From contig JAOABQ010000099.1 in assembly GCA_026418275.1 (NCBI GenBank), positions 124,001 through 188,000 on the forward strand: a stretch of 64,000 nt of DNA, written 5' to 3'. The position numbers were made by a program, and so were the translations under genes. This document shows, piece after piece, positions 57,018 through 64,000 of the stretch. Under the pieces are notes generated by a model. It was given only the letters and a program-made list of their open reading frames with translations. It had not been told where the DNA came from and made no database searches. The stretch is from Clostridia bacterium (lineage in GTDB: Bacteria > Bacillota > Clostridia > Acetivibrionales > DSM-2933). How positions within the stretch are numbered: position 1 is the first letter of the stretch; each line of letters starts with the position of its first letter.

Positions 57018-59384
57018 TTACTTCGGATTGCCTTTCGGAACATAAATCCACTGGGAGCCATAGATGGGAATTCGCTCTTTTTTTATAAGACCGGTCCATC
57101 CACCGACTTTGGCCATAATGGAGGATATCTCATTGCTGTCCATGCGCTTTAAATTGGTGCGTTCCTTGCCAAAGCACTCACACCAGATTTCAATATTGGA
57201 AACACTGGTGCGTTTTACTGTGCCAATATGCCTGCTCTCGCCAAATTCACTGCCGCTTAAGAAGCTGCGTCTTTCAAACAGGCCCATTTTTGCCCAGTTT
57301 TCAGGAAGGAGGGTGTCAAGGTAATCACGCACCAAGCCTTCACGCTCATCGCTTTCCAATGCCTCACGCTGCTCCTCTTTTGCAAAAGTCTCAAGTCTCG
57401 GTTCAAGATACAACTGTTCTCCTTCATTGGTGTAAACCAGAACCTCCGCCCATATCTGCAGGACTTCCTCACGGGATAACTGCCATGACATTCTTTTGGT
57501 ACTGCCCGGTGTTTTCACTGGCCAGAATCTACGGTTTCCTGTTGTATCCCTGAGATATCCTTTTTCAGCATTGGTGGTCCCGAAGAAAACACACTGCCTC
57601 AAGTGGGGAGTGGCTCTCTTGCCGAAACTGGCTCTATAAATATCATTCTGTCTTGATAAAAAGCTTCTGAGAGTTTCAACTTCTGCTTTTTTAAGACCGG
57701 CAAGTTCACCGATTTCAAGTATCCAGTAACCTTGGAGCTTCTCGGCAGCGGTCTTGTCCTTTGTATCATTAAGGCTCAGACTGTCTGAAAACCACTCTCC
57801 GCCAAGTTTTGCTATGAGTGTGCTTTTACCAACACCCTGGGGACCATTAAGTACCAGCATGGAATCAAACTTGCAACCCGGTTCAAGTATACGGGTGATA
57901 GCGGCACATAAGGTTTTCCTGGTTATGGCTCTGACATATTCGTTATCTGTTGCACCGAGGTAGTCAATTAACAGTGTATCAACCCTTTCTATACCGTCCC
58001 ATTCAGGAAGGCTTGCAATAAACTCACGGATGGGGTGGTATGAGCGGTCATCCGTAACCTTTGCCACAGCGATGTCATAGTTTCGTGCCGTAAAAGAACC
58101 ATAGCGGCTGTCGATGTAACTGATCAGTTGTGCATCATCGGCATCCCTCCAAAACTTTGAAGGATGGTGCCATGGAACCTCGCCCTTTATCTCCATACCG
58201 TCACTGAGTTGATTGAATACAATGGATTTAAGATTTTCATCGTTTTCCAATATAAGAATCAAGTTCTTGAGGGTATTCTTTACAGCACCCTGTTTGTCCA
58301 GCTCAAGCCTTGTCTGCCAGTCAGGATCAGATTCATCATCCGTAAACTCCTCTGCAGCTTGAGCCGCTCTTTCATCGGCAAGCAGGCGCCTCACCCTGTC
58401 ATCCTTCACGGCAAATTCCTGCATGGCTTTGAATGACGGAAGCTTAAATGGTGGAGTATCCTCACTGATTGAATCATCAAGTTCCCTAAATTTATGAAAC
58501 CTTACAAGATCGAAGGCATTTAACAACCTTCCACAAGCCGGATCTGTGGCATGATGGGAAAATGCAAACTTGCCGTCATACAACACAACCCCTGCGGTGG
58601 AATCTGCAGGCACATAATCATATCTGCCTTCCATCACACTTGGCTCATATATTCCTTGTAAAAAAGTATCAATGGCATCCTCTATTGGGTAGGCTCTGCA
58701 GAAAGCACCAACAGCACCTTCCTTTGTCAGAGGGTCTGCCTGCTTTTCCAAGCTTCGTCTGACCACTTCCGATTGTCTTGAGGAAACCGGCCACTGCGTT
58801 GTATCCCGCCAGTCTTTATAACGCTTTAGGTATAAATCGGGATTCAGCAATTCTCCATCCTTATGTTCAAAAATGAACTCACCGTCCGAGGAAGTGGATG
58901 GCCAGAACATAAGCCTTGCCGGCTCATAGGTGGTATCATCAAAATAATCAAGTCCGATATCCTTTGCCACCATCCGTCCTACTGCGGGATACTCATCCTC
59001 TGAAATCTCCCTAGAAAGAGGAATGATAAGCCTGAGCCTTGGACTTTCCGGAGTGTGTTTGTGGGTAGAATAGATGCAGCATCTGTAATCAGTAAACATG
59101 TGAATTTCATCCCATATACCCTGTGGAGCATAATCCATATCAAGAGTAAGCATGGAACGGCACAGGACATTGCCGTTTTTCCTTCGACCTTCTTTAAGCT
59201 GTCCACCGACAAATCCGCCTACATCCTTAAGGTCATCCTGCTTTGCCTTTGACAGCTTTTTATATTCAGCTACCGTTTCGGTGGTCCGTAATGCCGTGCT
59301 TACCCGTCCGAGAAACTCTTCCCATGTAAGGTCTTTATTCTTCCATCTTTTGTCCATGCGGCTGTTGCCTAAAGCTATCTTCAT
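57018..59384 (-). CDS. Primase-helicase, VapE / virulence-associated E family
   Basis: A 788-residue replication protein. The N-terminal third has a prim-pol-like pattern (LTLDMDYAPQGIWDEIHMF, STHKHTPESPRLRLIIPL). The C-terminal part is the VapE ATPase with VLNGPQGVGKSTLIAKLGG (Walker A), YWILEIGELAGLKKAEVE (Walker B), SRQNDIYRASFGKRA and FFGTTNAEKGYLRD. It should start phage DNA replication. It overlaps the DUF4406 gene by four bases. Confidence 0.93.
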   Translation of the reverse strand: MKIALGNSRMDKRWKNKDLTWEEFLGRVSTALRTTETVAEYKKLSKAKQDDLKDVGGFVGGQLKEGRRKNGNVLCRSMLTLDMDYAPQGIWDEIHMFTDYRCCIYSTHKHTPESPRLRLIIPLSREISEDEYPAVGRMVAKDIGLDYFDDTTYEPARLMFWPSTSSDGEFIFEHKDGELLNPDLYLKRYKDWRDTTQWPVSSRQSEVVRRSLEKQADPLTKEGAVGAFCRAYPIEDAIDTFLQGIYEPSVMEGRYDYVPADSTAGVVLYDGKFAFSHHATDPACGRLLNAFDLVRFHKFRELDDSISEDTPPFKLPSFKAMQEFAVKDDRVRRLLADERAAQAAEEFTDDESDPDWQTRLELDKQGAVKNTLKNLILILENDENLKSIVFNQLSDGMEIKGEVPWHHPSKFWRDADDAQLISYIDSRYGSFTARNYDIAVAKVTDDRSYHPIREFIASLPEWDGIERVDTLLIDYLGATDNEYVRAITRKTLCAAITRILEPGCKFDSMLVLNGPQGVGKSTLIAKLGGEWFSDSLSLNDTKDKTAAEKLQGYWILEIGELAGLKKAEVETLRSFLSRQNDIYRASFGKRATPHLRQCVFFGTTNAEKGYLRDTTGNRRFWPVKTPGSTKRMSWQLSREEVLQIWAEVLVYTNEGEQLYLEPRLETFAKEEQREALESDEREGLVRDYLDTLLPENWAKMGLFERRSFLSGSEFGESRHIGTVKRTSVSNIEIWCECFGKERTNLKRMDSNEISSIMAKVGGWTGLIKKERIPIYGSQWIYVPKGNPK

Positions 59385-59812
59385 CTGGAATCAACCTCCT
59401 CACACCGTTCGTTAAAATATCTGATTGGTATTTTCCTCTGCCTGGCTTTTTCAATTTCAACCGCCATTCCTTTTGAAATATTGTTGCAAACACTGAAAAC
59501 CCACATTTCCTGGCACTTTGCCAAGAACACCATTCCAAAGAACAATCCAAGTTCACGCTGTGATCTGTCCTCATCATCCAAAAACTGAGGAAATAAGAGA
59601 TGTGGTGCAAATGGAATGCAGTTTCTACTTACAGCAAATCTGCTGTACCCTTGCGCCCTCCGGATATTTTTCTCAGTGTCCCCGGCAAACGGAGAGCAGA
59701 TGAACACTATGGGTCTGTACGCCTGTTTCTTTGCCTCCGCTTCAATTCTGGTCAGTGCTTCAAAGGCCGTTGGGTCATGGTAACCCTCTGAATTGAATTT
59801 ATTAATTCCCAT
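59381..59812 (-). CDS. DUF4406 protein
   Basis: A predicted 143-residue protein from ATG 59812 (GGGGG upstream). It reads PIVFICSPFAGDTEKNIRRAQGYSRFAV and MAVEIEKARQRKIPIRYF, a Rossmann-like fold related to nucleoside 2-deoxyribosyltransferases. It probably acts on nucleotides, or only binds them. Found regularly in the replication modules of clostridial phages. Confidence 0.88.
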   Translation of the reverse strand: MGINKFNSEGYHDPTAFEALTRIEAEAKKQAYRPIVFICSPFAGDTEKNIRRAQGYSRFAVSRNCIPFAPHLLFPQFLDDEDRSQRELGLFFGMVFLAKCQEMWVFSVCNNISKGMAVEIEKARQRKIPIRYFNERCEEVDSR

Positions 59813-60095
59813 GGTCATCCCCCTCACTGACTAAAAGGTCTCGTCTTGTCTCTTCCTCTTTCCATGGGGAATCATTTATGACTGCACTTCCGGAAGTATA
59901 AGTAACAAGGTTCGTATACTCACAAAGTGTATAAATGTACTCAGTGTCACTGGGCAAATCAGACAGCAGGTTTTTAATTGTTGTCTTTACTTCCCCGCTA
60001 TCACTGTCAGCCAGTATTCTCAGCTGTTCAAGCAATCTGGCAATAACAGTTTCCACACCATATTTCTTTATAATTGCATCCAAAGTTTTATTCAT
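59802..60095 (-). CDS. Phage protein of unknown function
   Basis: A 97-residue acidic protein with helical N-terminus (LDAIIKKYGVETVIARLLEQL) and a later YIYTLCEYTNLVTYTSGSAVIND. No family is recognised. It overlaps the DUF4406 start by 11 bp and follows the Rha gene by 12 bp, so it belongs to the same transcript. Confidence 0.65.
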   Translation of the reverse strand: MNKTLDAIIKKYGVETVIARLLEQLRILADSDSGEVKTTIKNLLSDLPSDTEYIYTLCEYTNLVTYTSGSAVINDSPWKEEETRRDLLVSEGDDHGN

Positions 60096-60107
60096 GGCTT
60101 TTCCTCC

Positions 60108-60749
60108 TTAAGCTATCAACAATTTTTGTTTCAGCCTTGTACAGTACCATTCCAGTGTCTGCTTCCTCTTCTGGAAGTCAGACTCTGTCAGCACCAGTCC
60201 AATGTCCGTTTTCTGAAGCATGCCTATTAGATATAGCTGTTCCGCTGTCAGGTATGGACGGATTGATGGAACATCTCCAAGACAATTGGCCTCCTTGTAC
60301 TGTTTTGCCGTCATCCCCAAGACAATACGGTTAATCATGTCCATCTCATTTGAAAAATGGTAGTGCTTCGGTGTTTCATGCACTTCAAGAATTGCCGATG
60401 TCAATTCAGGGAACTCAAGCCTTGCGGTATTCAATGCTCTAATGAACTCCGCCATCTGGAAGAATGCCTGTACCAGTGCTTTCTTGAACCTTTTTACCGG
60501 TTCGGTATTATCCAGGTACATCATAATGAGGGTAGCCTGCCGTTCGTTGAGATAATAGACTCTTGAAGGGCGTCCTCTTTTTCCCGATTTCAAATCGGAA
60601 AAATCAATATTGCCAAATGTTTTTATATCATCAATGTTGTTGCTGATAAGCCTTACTACGGATTCATGCTGTATTTCCGATTTTTCTGCAATCACCGTGC
60701 TGCTTGTGTAGATAAAACCTTTCTTTTCAAATACAAGATCACTTTTCAT
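60108..60749 (-). CDS. Rha family phage regulatory protein
   Basis: A 213-residue protein. The N-terminal Rha domain reads SSTVIAEKSEIQHESVVRLISNNIDD, RGRPSRVYYLNERQATLIMMYLDN and VKRFKKALVQAFFQMAEFI. The C-terminal region (YLTAEQLYLIGMLQKTDIG) is phage antirepressor-like. Rha proteins interfere with growth of some phages in hosts lacking IHF. Here it sits between DNA polymerase and replication genes. Confidence 0.92.
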   Translation of the reverse strand: MKSDLVFEKKGFIYTSSTVIAEKSEIQHESVVRLISNNIDDIKTFGNIDFSDLKSGKRGRPSRVYYLNERQATLIMMYLDNTEPVKRFKKALVQAFFQMAEFIRALNTARLEFPELTSAILEVHETPKHYHFSNEMDMINRIVLGMTAKQYKEANCLGDVPSIRPYLTAEQLYLIGMLQKTDIGLVLTESDFQKRKQTLEWYCTRLKQKLLIA

Positions 60750-60764
60750 ATCTGTAAACCTCCG

Positions 60765-62699
60765 TTAGTCTTTTTTATAAAAATCACAGACAAAGCCGTC
60801 TGCTCTGAGTAAAAGTCCGTCTGCCCATTTTGGAACCCGACCCATGATTTCACACATCTTCTCAAGTTCACCGGGGTTTTCATCTTCAGCAACCACCTCG
60901 TCATGCACATGGAGTACAATCCTGAAGCCTTCAGCATTCAGGCGTTGCATTGCTTCGGCAAGCAGATCACGGGCAATTGCCTGAACTATGTTCTCCACAA
61001 ATTTAGGACCATAGCTTTCGATACGCTGCCATTTCTTCGATTCACCCACACCCTCATAAGTCACACCTTCACGGTCATAACGGTTAATCTCAATTTTGGG
61101 TTTTACATAGGAGAGCCGTCTGCCAGATGGAAGCCTTATAAAAAGAAGTCCGCTTTCATAGGAGAATATCAACCTTCCAAGCTGCACCTGGGTCTTGTCC
61201 TTCACTGCGGTAAATGCCGCCTTATCCACATCCCACCAAAGCTTTGTTATGTTCGGATTTGCACTCCTCCATGCTTTTACAAGTGGAAGCAGTTCTTCTT
61301 CCTGCACTCCCATAGCCAAAGCACCCATTGCAGTCAATGCACCAACCGACCCGCCATAACCGAGAGCCAGTTCGGCAATTTTGCCTTTCTGCCTCAAAGG
61401 ACTGCCTTTGGTGATTTCCTCAATAGGAACATGGAACATCTGAGCTGCTGAAGCTTCATAAATTTTGCCGTGGGAGGCAAACACCTCTTGTCTCCATCGT
61501 TCTCCTGCAAGCCATGCAATGACCCGAGCCTCAATGGCTGAAAAGTCTGCAACCAGAAAACTTTGACCACTTTGGGGAATAAAGGCTGTTCGGATGAGTT
61601 CAGACAAAACTATTGGCACCGAGTCATACAGCATTTCCACTGCATCAAATCTGCCACTTTTTATAAGTTCCCTGACCTCTGCCAAATCGGGTAGATGGTT
61701 CTGGGGTAGGTTATGAACCTGAATCAGCCTACCTGCATATCTCCCGGTTCGATTTGCACCATAAAACTGCAGCAATCCATGCGCTCTTCCATCTTTACAG
61801 ACAGCCATTTCCATGGCGGTATACTTTTTCACACTGGATTTTGCAAGTTCCCGTCTTAACTGCAGTGCCTCTTCAATTTCCCCGTCAGCATCCTCAAGCA
61901 AGTCATTTACAGAAGCTTTACTGAGAGAATCAACCGTCAATCCATTGTCCGATAGCCATTCCTTTAGCTGTTGTGTGGAATTTGGATTCTCAAGGCCGGT
62001 TAAGTTCCTGGCTTTTTCAATATGTGTCTTTCTAAACTGCTCATCACATCTGATGGCCTGTTTTACAAAAGTCATGTCCAATCGGATGCCTCTATCATTT
62101 ATCTGTTGGTCGAGTATATAATTTGACCACTCCTCTTCGGGTACCGGAAACCTTCCCAGCTTTTCCTTTACACTTTTTTCAACCTCCACATCACGAATGT
62201 TATATTCCTTGAACTGACTCCACTTCTCGGGTGCATGGCATGGAAGATTCCGTGTCCTGCCGCCGTTTGCCTTGGTAGGTTTGCAGGGAACACTGAAGTA
62301 GCGGATGAGTTCCTTGCCCTCCTTCAGCTTCTGCTTTTCGAGTCCCATAACTGCGCCAACACCCTCAAGTGACAATGGCAGGCCCATATATGCTGACCAT
62401 ACCATGGTGCATCTGAAGGAATCCGGAGGTAGCAGTTTCCCAAAATGTCTTGATAAGCATATGCGTTCAAATAGTGCGTTAAATGCCCATTTGACAACAC
62501 TTGAGTCAAATATAGCTGATATAATTTCCTCTGGTATCTGTTCTCCGTTAGCTAAATCAACAACCTGGATTTCACCATCATCAACTGAGTAAGCAAAAAG
62601 TAATATTTCAAAATCATGTGCTTCCGAATACCGGTACACACCAGACTTCCCAAGGTCAGCAGAGGAATGAGTTTCAATATCAATGGATAAGCTTTTCAT
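60765..62699 (-). CDS. DNA polymerase, family A
   Basis: A predicted 644-residue polymerase from ATG 62699 (GGAGGT upstream). The N-terminal 3'-5' exonuclease has LSIDIETHSSADLG and ENIRDVEVEKSV-type motifs. The polymerase domain shows FLVADFSAIEARVIAWLAGE (motif A), GKIAELALGYGGSVGALTAMG (motif B) and VLHVHDEVVAEDE (motif C). It is short for a family A enzyme but typical of phage polymerases. It should copy the phage genome. Confidence 0.96.
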   Translation of the reverse strand: MKSLSIDIETHSSADLGKSGVYRYSEAHDFEILLFAYSVDDGEIQVVDLANGEQIPEEIISAIFDSSVVKWAFNALFERICLSRHFGKLLPPDSFRCTMVWSAYMGLPLSLEGVGAVMGLEKQKLKEGKELIRYFSVPCKPTKANGGRTRNLPCHAPEKWSQFKEYNIRDVEVEKSVKEKLGRFPVPEEEWSNYILDQQINDRGIRLDMTFVKQAIRCDEQFRKTHIEKARNLTGLENPNSTQQLKEWLSDNGLTVDSLSKASVNDLLEDADGEIEEALQLRRELAKSSVKKYTAMEMAVCKDGRAHGLLQFYGANRTGRYAGRLIQVHNLPQNHLPDLAEVRELIKSGRFDAVEMLYDSVPIVLSELIRTAFIPQSGQSFLVADFSAIEARVIAWLAGERWRQEVFASHGKIYEASAAQMFHVPIEEITKGSPLRQKGKIAELALGYGGSVGALTAMGALAMGVQEEELLPLVKAWRSANPNITKLWWDVDKAAFTAVKDKTQVQLGRLIFSYESGLLFIRLPSGRRLSYVKPKIEINRYDREGVTYEGVGESKKWQRIESYGPKFVENIVQAIARDLLAEAMQRLNAEGFRIVLHVHDEVVAEDENPGELEKMCEIMGRVPKWADGLLLRADGFVCDFYKKD

Positions 62700-62762
62700 A
62701 TGACCTCCTTGGTTAATGGGTGACAGAGGTTTTTCTCCGCCACCCGTATTGCACAAACTGGT

Positions 62763-63308
62763 TTAAGCAAGGAAATCATCTTCCGCAGCACTTGCGAAAT
62801 CATCCTCTGCACTGCTTCTGCCGCCAAGGGATTCACCGTCACGGATTTTCTGTATATTGCCAAGACCGCAGGCAATACCTTTATTTCCGTTACTGTTGAA
62901 GGCATAGAATGTAAGAGATACACGGGCATAACAACCACTGTAGACCTCAGTCTTGTCCAATATAGGATTAAGGTCCTTGTCCACAATCTGCGGAGCTGTT
63001 TTGGAGTTTGCATTTACGAAATATGAACCCTTGTAAGCCTCGTCATCACGTTCTGCATCACCATCACGGAGCGGAAGCTTGAGAGATGCTTTGTTGGGAA
63101 TCTTGCCGCCGAATTTGCCTGCACTCTCCTTGATTGCATGGTCAACAGCAGCATTGATGGCATTTATGGTTTTGGTATCCGATTTAGGAATTATGACGCT
63201 GACACTAAACTTTTCAGCACTTCCGTTTATAGACTTTGGCTCCCAGACATTTGCATATGAAAGCCTTACAACACCTGTAATCACCTTTGTAGTAACATTA
63301 TTATTCAT
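62763..63308 (-). CDS. DUF2815 ssDNA-binding protein
   Basis: A predicted 181-residue protein from ATG 63308 (GGAGGG upstream). The core VRLSYANVWEPKSINGSAEKFSVSVIIPK and YFVNANSKTAPQIVDKDLNPI match DUF2815, related to T7 gp2.5-type ssDNA-binding proteins. The acidic C-terminus EDDFASAAEDDFLA is the expected protein-interaction tail. It is encoded between the polymerase and the DUF2800 nuclease-like gene. Confidence 0.92.
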   Translation of the reverse strand: MNNNVTTKVITGVVRLSYANVWEPKSINGSAEKFSVSVIIPKSDTKTINAINAAVDHAIKESAGKFGGKIPNKASLKLPLRDGDAERDDEAYKGSYFVNANSKTAPQIVDKDLNPILDKTEVYSGCYARVSLTFYAFNSNGNKGIACGLGNIQKIRDGESLGGRSSAEDDFASAAEDDFLA

Positions 63309-63309
63309 C

Positions 63310-64000
63310 CTAAAAACCCTCCTTAAATTCATCATGAACATTAGAAACACTTACTTCCTGACGCTTGTCCGAATCCGGAACAAGAGTCAACTTGCCCGGT
63401 GGTTTATGAATGAGGCCACCGAGAACCTCGTTAAATTTCACTTTGCCCATCAACTTTTCCATTTCAGTAAGGGTGATGAGGCTTTGTTTATAAATGTCTG
63501 AGTAACCGGCAGCATTGGCAGCTTCAGCAACAGAAGTTTCATTGCTATACTTTCTGACCGACCGTCCTTCAACCAATTTATAGCCGTTCCACTGTTTGCC
63601 GTTATTGATGGCGGCGTTTGTTGCATAAGCAATAATTTCATTGGCCCACTTTGTCAGATCATCAAGGGAAGATAATATTTCTTCAATTTCAGCATCTGTA
63701 AGCAAGGGTGGCAGTGCGAACTCCATGGTTGCAAGCTTCATCTTTGCTTCTGCCCTGGCACGGCATTTGACAGACGCTCTACAGAAGGTACACCATTCAC
63801 CGGGAATGTACTCACCTTCACCATTAAAGGCAAGAGTGGCTTTAGGTTTTAACACCTCATCCGCCCAGGTTTTAAGTTCTGCAACACCGATTGTCCAGGT
63901 GCTGACATTCTCCCTGCGTGGTTGGTATATGGTCATTGCCACCTCATGAATGTCATACAGGCTGTCAAACAGTTCCAATGCCCCAAGCGCATAAATCTTC
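63310..64000 (-). CDS. DUF2800 protein, Cas4/RecB-like (5' part outside window)
   Basis: The C-terminal 230 residues of a DUF2800 protein; the frame stays open past the window end (KIYALGALELFDSLYDI), so the true start is outside and the internal TTG is not used. Visible are TIYQPRRENVSTWTIGVAEL and a Cys cluster GEWCTFCRASVKCRARAE that resembles the iron-sulfur site of Cas4/AddB-like nucleases. It probably acts in phage recombination with the neighbouring ssDNA-binding protein. Confidence 0.9.
   Translation of the reverse strand, partial: KIYALGALELFDSLYDIHEVAMTIYQPRRENVSTWTIGVAELKTWADEVLKPKATLAFNGEGEYIPGEWCTFCRASVKCRARAEAKMKLATMEFALPPLLTDAEIEEILSSLDDLTKWANEIIAYATNAAINNGKQWNGYKLVEGRSVRKYSNETSVAEAANAAGYSDIYKQSLITLTEMEKLMGKVKFNEVLGGLIHKPPGKLTLVPDSDKRQEVSVSNVHDEFKEGF

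Larger units (their letters stand above)
22607..64000 (-). mobile_element. Siphovirus prophage (right end outside window)
   Basis: An uninterrupted block of minus-strand phage genes. In transcription order: replication and recombination, packaging, head, tail, lysis and serine recombinases. HK97-type capsid, ClpP-type protease, tape measure and no contractile sheath indicate a long non-contractile tail. The left boundary is placed at the recombinase end, near 22.5-22.6 kb; the attachment core itself is not identifiable without the other end. Confidence 0.93.

Noticed and set aside
1..64000. CRISPR arrays, tRNA and rRNA genes
   Set aside because: No regularly spaced direct repeats and no recognisable tRNA or rRNA sequence were found on reading either strand.

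Overview
The window looks like a chromosomal segment of a low-G+C Gram-positive bacterium, most likely an anaerobic member of the Clostridia. Supporting signs are the strong AGGAGG-type ribosome sites, consensus sigma-A promoters, a bacterial ferredoxin, Acr3/ArsM/ArsP arsenic genes of the kind seen in anaerobic Firmicutes, and a siphovirus prophage with Firmicutes-type genes. Every gene called here lies on the minus strand, so transcription runs from high to low coordinates. The genus cannot be fixed from the sequence alone.

Positions 1-22,500 form an arsenic and heavy-metal resistance island made of several separately controlled units. (i) 7,598 down to 1: arsR, arsD, arsA and acr3 (arsenite chaperone, ATPase and permease), followed by a Met-rich small protein, a CcdA-type electron carrier, a thioredoxin-like lipoprotein, a CCGP thioredoxin-like protein, a metallophosphoesterase and a CoA-disulfide-reductase-like flavoprotein that runs off the window. 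(ii) 10,585-8,560: an ArsR regulator and an amidohydrolase. (iii) 12,872-10,693: a 49-residue CCGP peptide and a P1B-type ATPase, sharing an operator type with unit (ii). (iv) 18,577-13,150: a nine-gene unit of arsR, an MFS exporter, a small Cys protein, arsP, a ferredoxin, a membrane thioredoxin, ccdA, a small thioredoxin and arsM. It looks like a methylarsenical production and export pathway with its own reductant supply. (v) 22,411-19,513: a marR regulator, a CSC-motif P1B ATPase and a separate HMA chaperone. Four of these five units have visible sigma-A promoters with near-consensus or consensus elements and an inverted repeat just downstream of the -10; the first unit has a weak -35.

Positions 22,607 to the window end form a prophage that is incomplete in the window. 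In transcription order it carries: replication and recombination genes (DUF2800, DUF2815 ssDNA-binding, DNA polymerase A, Rha, DUF4406, VapE-type primase-helicase, VRR-NUC, SNF2 helicase); an ArpU/DUF1492-like regulator; HNH and small terminase; an accessory cassette of about 7.5 kb; large terminase; head genes (portal, ClpP-type protease, HK97 capsid); connectors and tail genes (including a -1 frameshifted tail chaperone and a 942-residue tape measure); tail-tip proteins with beta-propeller-like regions; lysis genes; and two overlapping serine recombinases at the end.

The accessory cassette between the small and large terminase genes is the most unusual part. It holds a phage-encoded S-adenosylmethionine synthetase translationally coupled to two DNA methyltransferases, a SymE-like protein, and an amidoligase / gamma-glutamylcyclotransferase module. 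In that module the amidoligase and a neighbouring unknown protein share a C-terminal domain, and three genes or gene groups are preceded by copies of the same 36-bp promoter-like element.
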